Below are positions 25,575-33,796 of a stretch of DNA of 64,000 nucleotides, in pieces. Under the pieces are notes generated by a model that did not search any database, had not been told where the DNA came from, and saw only the letters and a list, made by a program, of their open reading frames with translations. Numbering within the stretch: position 1 is the stretch's first letter; each line of letters opens with the position of its first letter. Origin of the DNA: Geodermatophilus poikilotrophus. GTDB taxonomy: Bacteria; Actinomycetota; Actinomycetes; Mycobacteriales; Geodermatophilaceae. The position numbers were made by a program, and so were the translations under genes. The DNA lies in the NCBI RefSeq assembly GCF_900111455.1, contig NZ_FOIE01000002.1, forward strand, positions 463,653 through 527,652, written 5' to 3'.

Positions 25575-26795
25575 TCAGCAGGCGCCGCCCAGCGAGATGC
25601 CCTGCGACTGCAGCCACGGCATCGGGTTGACCCGGCTGGCGTAGAGCCCGCCCTGGTGCACCTCGAAGTGCAGGTGCGGCCCGGTGGACTGGCCCTTGTT
25701 GCCGACGTCGGCGATGTGGTCCCCGGCCTGGACGACCTGGCCGGCGCCGACGAAGAACTGGTTCACGTGCCCGTAGAGGGTGATCTGCCCGTCGCCGTGC
25801 TGGACGTAGACGGCCTGGCCGAAGCCGCTGGCCGGGCCGGCCTGCAGGACGACGCCGTCCTCGGGCACGTAGATGGGGGTGCCGATGGGTGCGGCGATGT
25901 CGACGCCCTGGTGCATGGTCCCCCAGCGCGGGCCGTAACAAGAGGTGACGCGGCCCGCCGTCGGCATGCCGGAGGTGCCGGACGCGCTGGCGAGGGCCTG
26001 CTGCTGCTGGGCCTGGCGGGCGCTCCACGCGGCCGCGGCGTCGGCCGCGCCCTGCGCGGCGAGCATGCGCTCACCGGCCTTGCGGAGCTCCTCGTCCAGG
26101 CGGGCCTTCTCCGCCGCGCGGGCGTCGTAGTCGGCCTGCGCGCGGGCGAGGTGGTCGTTGGCGGCCCGCTCGGCCTCGTCGGCGGCGCGGGCGAGCCCGT
26201 CGAGCTCGGCGACGGCGGCCTTGGCTGCGCGGTCCGCTGCCTCGACCCGGGCCTCGACGACGAGGAACTCCCGGAGCCGATCGGCGCGGTGGTCGCCGAT
26301 GACCTCCATGGTCGCGGCCTGCTGCAGCAGCTCGGTGGGGCTCGTCGCGTCGAGCACCATCTCGAGGTCGCCGTAGCGGTTGTCGGCGCCCATGTAGGCC
26401 TCGCGGCCGAGCTCGGCGATGTCGTCCTCGGCCTCGGCGACGGCGACCTGGGCGGCGGCGAACTCCGCGGCGGTCCGCTCGGCCTCGGCCCGGCCGTGGG
26501 CGAGCTGCGCGCGGGCGACAAGGGCCGCGTCGGCGGCCGCCTCGGCTTCCACGGTCATCCGCTGCAGCTGCTCCTCGGCCGCCTTCACCTGGGCCTCGAT
26601 CCGCTCGACCTGCTCGGCGAGCGCGGCCTGCTCGGAGGCGGCGGGAGAGGGAGCGGCACCGGCGACGACGGGAGTTCCGGCCAGGAGCCCGGCCACCGCG
26701 GCGGCGACGACGACGGCCCGGCGCGCTGCGCTCGGACGGCTGCGGGGTGAGGTGGCGCAGCGGACCACGGTGTTCTGGCGGTGCAGGGTCGCCAA
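25575..26795 (-). CDS. Secreted M23 peptidase with coiled-coil (EnvC/RipA-like murein hydrolase)
   Basis: This protein of about 406 residues has a signal peptide (AVVVAAAVAGLLAG, cleavage near AGA-AP), a long Ala/Glu/Arg-rich coiled coil, and a C-terminal LytM/M23 zinc peptidase. The metal and catalytic residues lie in MHQGVDIAAP and GPHLHFEVH. It should cleave peptidoglycan cross-bridges or activate another amidase during growth or division. The TTG at 26795 is preferred because GATGGGAGAACC precedes it; GTG at 26768 is the alternative. A c-di-AMP riboswitch ends only about 25 bases upstream, as known for other actinobacterial cell-wall hydrolases. It is divergent from pstS. Confidence 0.85.
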   Translation of the reverse strand: MATLHRQNTVVRCATSPRSRPSAARRAVVVAAAVAGLLAGTPVVAGAAPSPAASEQAALAEQVERIEAQVKAAEEQLQRMTVEAEAAADAALVARAQLAHGRAEAERTAAEFAAAQVAVAEAEDDIAELGREAYMGADNRYGDLEMVLDATSPTELLQQAATMEVIGDHRADRLREFLVVEARVEAADRAAKAAVAELDGLARAADEAERAANDHLARAQADYDARAAEKARLDEELRKAGERMLAAQGAADAAAAWSARQAQQQQALASASGTSGMPTAGRVTSCYGPRWGTMHQGVDIAAPIGTPIYVPEDGVVLQAGPASGFGQAVYVQHGDGQITLYGHVNQFFVGAGQVVQAGDHIADVGNKGQSTGPHLHFEVHQGGLYASRVNPMPWLQSQGISLGGAC

Positions 26796-26817
26796 GGCGA
26801 CGGTTCTCCCATCCTCG

Positions 26818-27000
26818 CAACCGCCTACCGAGTTAGCTGACGGGTTCGGGCCGGACGGCGCCCTACCCGCCTGCGCTTCCCCGACGCAGGCGGGATTCAC
26901 CCCAGAGGTTCGGTGGGTCCCCGGTCCGCCTCGGCCCCGGGAGGGGACGTCGGCGGTTCGGCGGGGCCGTGCCGAGGCCCTCGGTTCCCGAGGAGCTGAG
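26818..27000 (-). ncRNA. ydaO/yuaA c-di-AMP riboswitch
   Basis: On the minus strand the leader contains the hallmarks of this class in order: GGGACCCACCGAACC, TGGGGTGAATCCCGCC, a G+C hairpin, GGGTAGGGC, then CCCGAACCCGTCAGCTAACT and CGGTAGGCGG. The GAACCCGTCAGCTAAC block is almost invariant in the family. High c-di-AMP normally turns the downstream gene off. The 5' boundary is approximate. The aptamer lies directly upstream of the M23 peptidase ribosome-binding site. Confidence 0.88.
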
Positions 27001-27413
27001 CCCGGCAAGGCCGTCGGGAAAGCTACACGGATCCGGGCGCCGGGTCACGATCGGGTAACGGAGCCGGAGCGTTCCCTTGCCGCTGCGGACGGCATCCACC
27101 ACGGGCTGTCATCACATGGCCGCGGAACCGTGACTGGTGGTGCAGTCGTGACGCGCGGGGCGAGCAGCAGGAACGCCGGAACGGCGCGGTTTCCCGGCCC
27201 GACCGGCCCTCACACCCCGTGCTGGCTGTGATGTCGCCCACGAAACGACCCGATCGGGGGACCGTGGACGCCGTCCGGTCGCCGTCCACAGGGCTCGCCG
27301 CCGTCCACTGGAGTCGTGTACCGGGTGCCGATCGGTGGCGGCCGGGAGCGGCACCTAGGGTCGAGCCAGGACGCCCGGCGGGAGCGCGCGGGCCGGATGG
27401 CGGGAGGACGCGG
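27001..27413. other. Divergent promoter region between the riboswitch and pstS
   Basis: These roughly 410 bases must contain the leftward promoter of the riboswitch transcript and the rightward promoter of pstS. The stretch near 27100-27250 is less G+C-rich. I see no clear PHO-box direct repeats and no coding frame. Confidence 0.35.
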
Positions 27414-28511
27414 GTGTCGGCCCGGAGGAAGGTCGCCGCTGCCGTCGGGGTCGCCGCAGTGGCCGGCGCCGCGGTGGCGCTGTCGCAGTACGTGCCGCCC
27501 AACGAGCGCGGCCAGGCGGTCACGGCCGGGGACCTGAGCGGCTCACTGGTCGGCGCCGGGGCGAGCAGCCAACAGGCGGCCATGCAGGGCTGGACCGCCG
27601 GCTACTCGGGCGTGCAGCCCGGCGTGACCGTGGACTACGACCCGGTGGGCTCCGGCGGTGGCCGCGAGCAGTTCGTCGCCGGCGGCATCGACTTCGCCGG
27701 CTCCGACGCCCCTCTCGACGAGGAAGAGCTCGTCGCGGCGCGCGAGCGCTGCGGCGGGGAGGTCTTCGAGTTGCCGAACTACATCTCCCCGATCGCGGTG
27801 GTGCACAACGTCCCCGGTCTGCCGGACCTCGGCCTGTCCCCCGCGACGCTGGCCCGGGTCTTCGACGGCCGGATCACCACCTGGGACGACCCGGCGATCG
27901 CCGCCGACAACCCCGGCGTAACGCTGCCGGACCTGTCGATCACGCCGGTGAACCGCTCCGACGAGTCGGGCACCACCGAGAACTTCACCGAGTACCTGGC
28001 CGCCGCGGCCAGCGAGGCGTGGCCGTACGAGCCGGACGGCGAGTGGCCCGTGGCGGGCGGCGAGGCGGCCCAGGGGAACTCCGGGGTGGTGGCCGCAGTG
28101 GCCGGTGGCCAGGGGACCGTCGGGTACGCCGACCTCTCGCAGGCCGGCGACCTGGGTGTGGCGAGGATCGGCGTCGGCGGGGACTTCGTCGCGCCGACGC
28201 CGGACGCCGCAGCGGCGGTCGTCGAGGGGTCCGAGCCGCTGCCCGGCCGTGGCCCGTACGACTTCGCCCTCGAGCTCGACCGGACCACCGCCGAGTCCGG
28301 CGAGTACCCGATCGTGTTGGTCAGCTACCACCTGGGCTGCATCGGCTACGAGGACCAGCGCACCGCCGACCTCGTCGCCGACTTCATGACGTACGTGACG
28401 AGCGAGCAGGGCCAAGCCGCGGCGGCCGAGGTGGCCGGCTCCGCGCCGATCTCCGATGCGCTGCGCGACCAGGCCCGGACGGCGATCGATGCCATCGGCA
28501 CCGCGTCCTGA
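27414..28511 (+). CDS. pstS: Phosphate ABC transporter substrate-binding protein (PstS-like)
   Basis: This 365-residue periplasmic-binding-type protein should capture phosphate outside the membrane. Phosphate-loop landmarks are VGAGASSQQAA, DPVGSGGGREQF, FAGSDAPL and NRSDESGTTENF, the same set as PstS. An N-terminal hydrophobic segment lies at about 7-24; there is no lipobox cysteine, so it is anchored by an uncleaved signal or secreted. GTG at 27414 follows GCGGGAGGACGCGG. No pstC, pstA, pstB or phoU is adjacent, so it must work with a transporter elsewhere or act alone. Sulfate or other oxyanions are possible but less likely. Confidence 0.87.
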   Translation: MSARRKVAAAVGVAAVAGAAVALSQYVPPNERGQAVTAGDLSGSLVGAGASSQQAAMQGWTAGYSGVQPGVTVDYDPVGSGGGREQFVAGGIDFAGSDAPLDEEELVAARERCGGEVFELPNYISPIAVVHNVPGLPDLGLSPATLARVFDGRITTWDDPAIAADNPGVTLPDLSITPVNRSDESGTTENFTEYLAAAASEAWPYEPDGEWPVAGGEAAQGNSGVVAAVAGGQGTVGYADLSQAGDLGVARIGVGGDFVAPTPDAAAAVVEGSEPLPGRGPYDFALELDRTTAESGEYPIVLVSYHLGCIGYEDQRTADLVADFMTYVTSEQGQAAAAEVAGSAPISDALRDQARTAIDAIGTAS

Positions 28512-28544
28512 AGCGGCCCACGCATCTGGCAGGCTGGACACCGC

Positions 28545-28618
28545 GGGGCGGTAGCTCAGCCGGTCAGAGCATGGGACTCATAATCCCTGGGTCGTGGGTT
28601 CGAGCCCCACCCGCCCCA
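28545..28618 (+). tRNA. tRNA-Met (anticodon CAT), island attachment site
   Basis: A complete cloverleaf: acceptor GGGGCGG/CCGCCCC, D arm GCTC...GAGC, anticodon arm GGGA-CTCATAA-TCCC and T arm GTGGG-TTCGAGC-CCCAC. The discriminator is A and CCA is not encoded. It is probably elongator Met; a CAT-anticodon tRNA-Ile modified at C34 cannot be excluded. Its 3' half from the anticodon loop onwards recurs at 30439 and 31737. Confidence 0.92.
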
Positions 28619-29038
28619 CAACGAGCCTTCCACCAGCGTAGATGCGAGCGCAGAAGACGAAAGATCCCGCACAGCGCTCCTACAGCGGAGCATCCTCCGT
28701 CTCCGAGGTGAGACACCATGCTCCCGGCGATGGATGCCGGAGGACTCTGTCCCGTGCCGTACTCAGTGGGGGCTCCGAACCGACGCTTCGACGGGCCTCG
28801 CCTCATCCGCCGCCGCGACCGCGCCCGGGCGCACTGTGTACCTCAATCGGCTACTTCCGCCTCTTGCACCCGTGGGCGACCGGCGAAACAGTCTCCTGCA
28901 CCTGACGGGGCGGTTCCTGGTCAGGCGGTGCTGCAGCCAAGAAGAGGAGCCCCTCCACACACCCCCGGGCAAGTTCCACGCGGCGGCGCCTCACCACTAG
29001 GGCTCGAGTGCCTCGTGGGTCCCGAAGGAGGTTCTGCC
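28619..29038. other. Non-coding island sequence after tRNA-Met
   Basis: These 420 bases between the tRNA and the methyltransferase gene contain only short frames without protein-like composition. The AAGGAGG at 29025-29031 belongs to the methyltransferase. Nothing else is recognised. Confidence 0.4.
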
Positions 29039-30094
29039 ATGCCCCTCGATGAGACCAGGCTCAACGAGCTGCTCGACCGCTTCGTCACCGACTTCGGCGG
29101 CAGCTACCAAGCCTTGAGCGCCGTCCTCGGTGATCGGCTCGGGCTGTACCGGGCGCTGCGGACGACCATGCCGGCCACGCCCGGGGAGGTGGCGGCCGAA
29201 GCGCGCGCCGCGGAGCGCTACGTGCGCGAATGGCTGGCCGGCCAGGCGGCCGGCGGCTACGTCACCTACGACCCGGCCAGCGGCCGCTATTCGCTCACGG
29301 AGGAGCAGGCGTTCCTCCTCGCAGACACGGCCGGGCTGCAGGCGGCCGCCGCCTTCCACATCCCGGTTGCGGTGGCCAAGAACATCGAGGGGATCACCGA
29401 GGCGGTCCGTACCGGCGGCGGCTTCCCGTGGCACGACCACGACCCTGAGCTCTTCGAGGGCGTGGAGCGCTTCTTCCGCCCGGGCTACGCCATGAACCTC
29501 GTCTCCTCGTGGATCCCCGCCCTAGACGGCGTCGAGGCCAAGCTCAGGGCCGGCGCTCGGGTGGCCGATGTCGGTTGCGGGCACGGGTCCTCGACCCTGC
29601 TGCTGGCCGACGCCTTCCCCGCCTCGGAGATCGTCGGCTTCGACTACCACCCCCCGTCGATCGACCTCGCCCGCAAGCGGGCCGTCGAGGCCGGACTCGC
29701 CGACCGGGTCTCCTTCGAGGTCGCCTCCGCCGCAGACTTCCCTGGCACGGACTACGAGCTGGTGACCATCTTCGACGCCCTCCACGACATGCCTGACCCC
29801 CTGGGCGCGGCCAAGCACATCCGCGAGGTACTGAAGGAGGACGGCACCCTCCTCCTCGTGGAACCGATGGCCGGTGACCGGGTCGAGGACAACCTCAACC
29901 CAGTGGGACGGCTCTACTACGGGGCTTCCACGGTCATCTGCGTAGCGCACTCCATGTCGGCGGAACCCCGGACCGCCCTCGGCGCGCAGGCGGGTGAGGC
30001 GAAGTTGACCGATCTCCTGCACGACGCCGGGTTTGGCTCGGTCCGGCGGGCCGCAGAGACGCCCTTCAACATCGTGCTGGAAGTCCGCATCTGA
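29039..30094 (+). CDS. Class I SAM-dependent methyltransferase, Rv2258c-like
   Basis: This 351-residue protein has an N-terminal winged-helix-like domain (about 1-90) followed by a Rossmann methyltransferase. Motif I is VADVGCGHGSST, motif II has EIVGFDYHPPSI, and FDALHDMPDP and LLLVEPMAGD mark motifs IV and V. It resembles the Rv2258c family, once annotated as transcriptional regulators because of the helix-turn-helix. The substrate is unknown, probably a small lipophilic molecule. The ATG has a near-perfect AAGGAGG at good spacing. It is the only well-formed gene in the tRNA-Met island and looks horizontally acquired by position. A hairpin lies 114 bases downstream. Confidence 0.85.
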   Translation: MPLDETRLNELLDRFVTDFGGSYQALSAVLGDRLGLYRALRTTMPATPGEVAAEARAAERYVREWLAGQAAGGYVTYDPASGRYSLTEEQAFLLADTAGLQAAAAFHIPVAVAKNIEGITEAVRTGGGFPWHDHDPELFEGVERFFRPGYAMNLVSSWIPALDGVEAKLRAGARVADVGCGHGSSTLLLADAFPASEIVGFDYHPPSIDLARKRAVEAGLADRVSFEVASAADFPGTDYELVTIFDALHDMPDPLGAAKHIREVLKEDGTLLLVEPMAGDRVEDNLNPVGRLYYGASTVICVAHSMSAEPRTALGAQAGEAKLTDLLHDAGFGSVRRAAETPFNIVLEVRI

Positions 30095-30207
30095 CCTGCT
30101 CGCTCAACGAGCGGAGGTCGGCGGTGGGTCCGCCCGGCCTGTCCGGGGGACCACCCTCTTCAGGCCGGTGTGCCCACTCCCTTGCCGCCGCAACGCCCCT
30201 CGATCAC

Positions 30208-30239
30208 GAGGGCGCACCTGCCCGGGGAGGTGCGCCCTC
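30208..30239 (+). terminator. Hairpin downstream of the methyltransferase
   Basis: GAGGGCGCACCT and AGGTGCGCCCTC form a perfect 12-pair stem with an eight-base loop. It lies 114 bases beyond the methyltransferase stop. No U-tract follows. Confidence 0.7.
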
Positions 30240-30370
30240 CGCCGCTTCGAAACCGGTCGCACACGAAGCGGAAGGAGGCGACCGGGAGCACGCCCTCGAT
30301 GAGAAGGTGGCGAGCACCTTCAGACCGCGCACCTCAGCGGGGCGAGGTGCCTCGGGTCCGTCGCAGTGAT

Positions 30371-30474
30371 ACCCGAGTATTCGACGCCTTGCGCTCACGA
30401 GTGACCTGCGTCGACACGGGTGAGCACAGTGCGTGAGCACTCACAATCCTTGGGTCGTGGGTTCGAGCCCCACC
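30371..30474 (+). repeat. tRNA-Met 3'-half repeat A (inner attR-like site)
   Basis: The first 68 bases (ACCCGAGTATTCGACGCC onwards, with GTGACCTGCGTCGAC) match repeat B apart from scattered changes and a seven-base gap. The last 36 bases match the tRNA-Met anticodon loop to T arm with one substitution in the loop and one in the stem. It ends after CCCCACC, so the acceptor strand is lost. Confidence 0.75.
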
Positions 30475-30686
30475 GCTGTTCGCCCTGGTGTCTTCTCCCG
30501 AGGGCGTCTGCACAGGTTGATCAGAGCATGTGTACGTGTTTATTGCTGACACCGCGGGACTGCAGCAGAAGACCTTCGGCTTCGCGCCTGGCCGTCAGCG
30601 CAGGAGCGGCCAGAGCTGAGGAGCGATGCTCCCGGCCCATCCGCCCGCTTGGCCTACGCCAACCCGCAACTTCCTGGCCATGGAGG

Positions 30687-31124
30687 TCAGGCGCAGAACC
30701 TGACTGTCGTTGTTGCCGCCAGCTCATTGCGAACAAGAGCGCTCAGCTCGACAGGGGAAGCGCTGCAATAACTTTGATCGATCGGTCCATACGACTTTTC
30801 GATCATACCGCTGGAATCAGCCTGATCGAAGGTGAGGAAGTATGGTCCCATGTTGATAGTCACAGCGGCGAAGGGCGCATAGCCTGTTCCGCTGATCAGG
30901 AACCGCTGACCTGGTTGAACAACCGTCGGCGACACAGTGAGCCTCGGCCCTGACCCTCGCGACCCGTCTGGGGAGCTCTCAGGTGCAGCCGTTGCGCTGG
31001 GCGTCGTGGGTGGTGATGAGTCGCTGTCCGGTAAGGCTTTGATGCCGAAGTAGATGGCGACAATAACCCCGAGGATCCCGGCTACGGCGCCGATTGCGTC
31101 CCAGGGGTGCCCCGGCCTCACCAT
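30687..31124 (-). CDS. Hypothetical membrane-anchored Ig-like protein
   Basis: This protein of about 145 residues has one membrane segment near 10-28 (IGAVAGILGVIVAIYFGI), a Pro/Ser/Thr-rich linker and a C-terminal beta-rich domain whose LTVSPTVVQPGQRFLISGTG start looks like an IPT/TIG or other Ig-like fold. Three cysteines lie near the C terminus. ATG at 31124 is preferred over GTG at 31130 because GAGGAAG then has normal spacing. The gene is less G+C-rich than its surroundings and lies in the tRNA-Met island. I do not recognise a named family. It would sit on the outer face of the membrane. Confidence 0.6.
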   Translation of the reverse strand: MVRPGHPWDAIGAVAGILGVIVAIYFGIKALPDSDSSPPTTPSATAAPESSPDGSRGSGPRLTVSPTVVQPGQRFLISGTGYAPFAAVTINMGPYFLTFDQADSSGMIEKSYGPIDQSYCSASPVELSALVRNELAATTTVRFCA

Positions 31125-31661
31125 CAACACCTTCCTCAGGCTCGGAGTGGACCATCCACCCCCTACGGACGACCGTTCAATCGGGAAAGCGGGGACTGCT
31201 CGGGCGGGCCTCCACTCGAAACGGACCCCGGGTCGACCCGTGCGGACTATGCAAGGTCGATTGGGGCGGCCCCGAGTAAGTCAGCTCGGGGGCAGCAGGA
31301 GACATCGCCGGCGAACCACGGAGGTCCCACTCGGGGAGGACCCTCCACGAGTTCTTGGCAAGACGTGACATCACGAACCATCACCACTCGGTTTCGCCTC
31401 GTCGCACGGCTTGGTGCACCCACGGTTTGGTGGCGCGCCTTGCTGGCGAGGCTAGGGCCACGGCGTCACCACTTCGTCACCCGACCGTCACCGGACGTCT
31501 GGCCCAGTGTTCACCGCTGCCCTGGTGCTGGACCGAGCGGTAGATCCGGCAGGTGTTCCGTTGTAGCTCAGCCCGGCAACGGTGATCTACTACGACCCAG
31601 GGCGGTATGCCTCGGTTGGAGTCGTCATCCCTCGTAGTCCGTAGTGGGGTGTTGCCAGAAG
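31125..31661. other. Non-coding island sequence
   Basis: These 537 bases between the small membrane protein and repeat B hold no frame with protein-like features on either strand. Composition varies and includes less G+C-rich patches at about 31350-31420 and 31550-31600. I see no integrase remnant. Confidence 0.4.
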
Positions 31662-31781
31662 ACCCGAGTGTTCGACGACCTACGCTCCCCCGTGACCTGC
31701 GTCGACCCAGGTGAGCACAGCGCACAGTGCGTGAGCACTCATGATCCCTGGGTCGTGCCTTCGAGCCCCACCCGCCCCACA
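31662..31781 (+). repeat. tRNA-Met 3'-half repeat B (outer attR-like site)
   Basis: The upstream arm matches repeat A (ACCCGAGTGTTCGACGACC, GTGACCTGCGTCGAC, GTGCGTGAGCACTCA). The downstream 45 bases match the tRNA-Met 3' half through the acceptor strand CCCGCCCCACA, with a GG to CC change in the T arm. The 243 bases after it, up to zwf, hold nothing recognisable. Confidence 0.75.
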
Positions 31782-32024
31782 GCACATGGGGAGCCCAGCG
31801 CCGGACCGGGTCGTCATGGCCCGCAGAGTTCGGCTCCAACAGGAGTGGTCGGGTGGTCCTCACCCCGGACTGCCCGAGAGGCATCCGGCCCGTGCGGCGT
31901 GGGCGACCGCCCCGCTCGCGGACCCTGACCGCCGGTCCCCGCACCGGAGCGACGGCTCCCTGCGTGCCGCAGCGAGCTGCGGAGGCCTCCCCCGGCCCCC
32001 GGACCCGCCGGCGCGTCCGTCCCG

Positions 32025-33515
32025 TCAGGCCGAGTGGCGCCACCTGCGGCCGTCCCGGGCGATCAGCGCGTCGGCCTCCGACGGACCCCACGTGGCTGCC
32101 TGGTACAGCGGGATGGGCCGCCCTCCTCCGGCCCAGTACTGCATCACCGGGTCGACGATGCGCCAGGACCGGGCGACCTCGTCGGCGCGGATGAACAGGG
32201 TGGGGTCGCCGATCAGCGCGTCGAGGATGACCCGCTCGTAGGCGTCGGGGGACTGCTCCTCGAAGCTCTCGTAGGAAAAGTCCATGGACGCCTTCTGCAC
32301 CCGGAAGGCGTGCCCGGGCACCTTCGCGCCGAACCGCAGGCTCAGTCCCTCGTCGGGTTGCACGCGCACGATCAACGCGTCGGGCTCCAGACCCTCGGCC
32401 GTGCCGGGGAACAGCGGGAGCTGCGGCGGGCGGTGGAACTGCATGGCGACCTCGGTGAGCCGCGCGGGCAGCCGCTTGCCGGTGCGCACGTAGACGGGTA
32501 CGCCGGTCCAGCGCCAGTTCTGGACCTCCAGCCGCATCGCCACGAACGTCTCGGTCGCGCTCAACGGGTCGACGCCGGGCTCGTCCCGGTAACCGGGCAT
32601 CAGGTCCTCGCGGGTGCCCCCACGGGTGTACTGCCCGCGCACCGCGTTCGCGGCGATCTCCGCCTCCTCGTCCAACGGCCGGATCGCGCGCAGCAGCTTG
32701 ACCTTCTCGTCCCGGATGGCCTCCGAGTGGAAGGACGTGGGCGGTTCCATGAGGAAGAGCGAGAGGACCTGCAGGACGTGGTTCTGGACGATGTCGCGCA
32801 TCGCGCCGGTGGTCTCGTAGAACCCGCCTCGCTCGCCGACGCCCAGGGTCTCGGCGACGGTGATCTGCACGTTGTCGACCCAGGTCCGGTTCCAGATTGG
32901 CTCGAAGATCGAGTTCGCGAACCGGAGAGCCAGCAGGTTCTGCACCGTCTCCTTCGCGAGGTAGTGGTCGATCCGGAAGATCTGGTCCTCGACGAACGCC
33001 GAGGAGAGCTCCGCGTAAAGCTCCCGGGCGCTGGTCTCGTCCCAGCCGAACGGCTTCTCGATGACCGCGCGGATGAAGCTGTCGCCTGCGGGCACGGATA
33101 GTCCTGCCTTGCCGAGGCTCACCGCGATCGGCCCGAACAGCCGGGGTGGAGTGGCGAAGTAGTAGACCCGGTTGCCGGCGGTCCCGTTCCGCTGGTCGCA
33201 CTCCGCCAGGACCTCGGACAGCCGCTGGTAGGTGGCCGGATCGTCGTAGTCGCCGCTGACGTAGCGGGCGGCCGCCGTCAGGTCCTCCCACCGCGGGGGA
33301 CCGTCCCCCGACACGCTGCGACGGCACCGGTCCGCGAACTCGTCGTCGGTCATGGGCGTGCGGGCGACGCCCACAAGCGTGACCTCCGTCGGGAGGGCCC
33401 CGTACCCGGCCAGCCGCGCGAGTGCGGGCAGGAGCTTGCGGGCGGTGAGGTCTCCCGAGGCGCCGAAGATCACCAGGGCACACGGCGGAGAGCGACGATC
33501 TGTAGTGGCGTTCAT
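32025..33515 (-). CDS. zwf: Glucose-6-phosphate 1-dehydrogenase
   Basis: This 496-residue enzyme oxidises glucose 6-phosphate to 6-phosphogluconolactone with NADP+, supplying NADPH through the pentose phosphate pathway. The nucleotide motif is IFGASGDLTARKLLPAL near residue 17. The substrate/catalytic segment is FRIDHYLAKETVQN, containing the RIDHYLGK-type histidine and lysine. ATG at 33515 is chosen because homologues start about there; the in-frame 33659 start adds a low-complexity leader. No tal, opcA or pgl neighbours are present, so this is outside the usual actinobacterial zwf operon and may be a second copy. It lies 281 bases downstream of a Ser/Thr kinase gene on the same strand. Confidence 0.94.
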   Translation of the reverse strand: MNATTDRRSPPCALVIFGASGDLTARKLLPALARLAGYGALPTEVTLVGVARTPMTDDEFADRCRRSVSGDGPPRWEDLTAAARYVSGDYDDPATYQRLSEVLAECDQRNGTAGNRVYYFATPPRLFGPIAVSLGKAGLSVPAGDSFIRAVIEKPFGWDETSARELYAELSSAFVEDQIFRIDHYLAKETVQNLLALRFANSIFEPIWNRTWVDNVQITVAETLGVGERGGFYETTGAMRDIVQNHVLQVLSLFLMEPPTSFHSEAIRDEKVKLLRAIRPLDEEAEIAANAVRGQYTRGGTREDLMPGYRDEPGVDPLSATETFVAMRLEVQNWRWTGVPVYVRTGKRLPARLTEVAMQFHRPPQLPLFPGTAEGLEPDALIVRVQPDEGLSLRFGAKVPGHAFRVQKASMDFSYESFEEQSPDAYERVILDALIGDPTLFIRADEVARSWRIVDPVMQYWAGGGRPIPLYQAATWGPSEADALIARDGRRWRHSA

Positions 33516-33796
33516 GCACCGGGAGGATGCTCGGATCGACCGACCACGGACAGGCTTTGACCCCGGAGCTCGTGCGCCGGCCGCCACGGGCCTCCCGCCG
33601 TGCAGACACGGGCTGTCCGAGGGCCGGGTCGGCACCCGGCCCGGCGTCCTCGGCTCCACCGGGGCCGAGAGCCGGCTGCTCGACAGGCCGGGTCGGGCCG
33701 AGCGCTCCTCCCCGCGGAGCGGGTCGGTGGCGGGTCAGGTCGACCGCCGGGTCACCAGGTGCGCGACGGTCGGCCAGGGCTCCCCGCGGCAGGGAC

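Larger units (their letters stand above)
28576..31781. mobile_element. Remnant of tandem integrations at tRNA-Met
   Basis: The 3' half of the tRNA (ACTCATAATCC through the T arm) is repeated at 30439-30474 and 31737-31781. Upstream of each copy an additional 70-base arm is shared, as expected of attR sites of two related elements inserted one after the other. The enclosed 3.1 kb holds a methyltransferase, a small membrane protein and long non-coding, partly A+T-rich stretches. No integrase, excisionase or phage gene is visible, so the elements are decayed or depended on another element. Confidence 0.72.

Noticed and set aside
30439..30474. A second functional tRNA gene
   Set aside because: Only the 3' half from the anticodon loop is present; the D arm and 5' acceptor strand are missing, as expected of an attachment site remnant.
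28619..31661. An integrase or phage gene in the tRNA-Met island
   Set aside because: No frame shows the R-H-R-Y tyrosine recombinase pattern, a serine recombinase catalytic domain or any structural phage motif.
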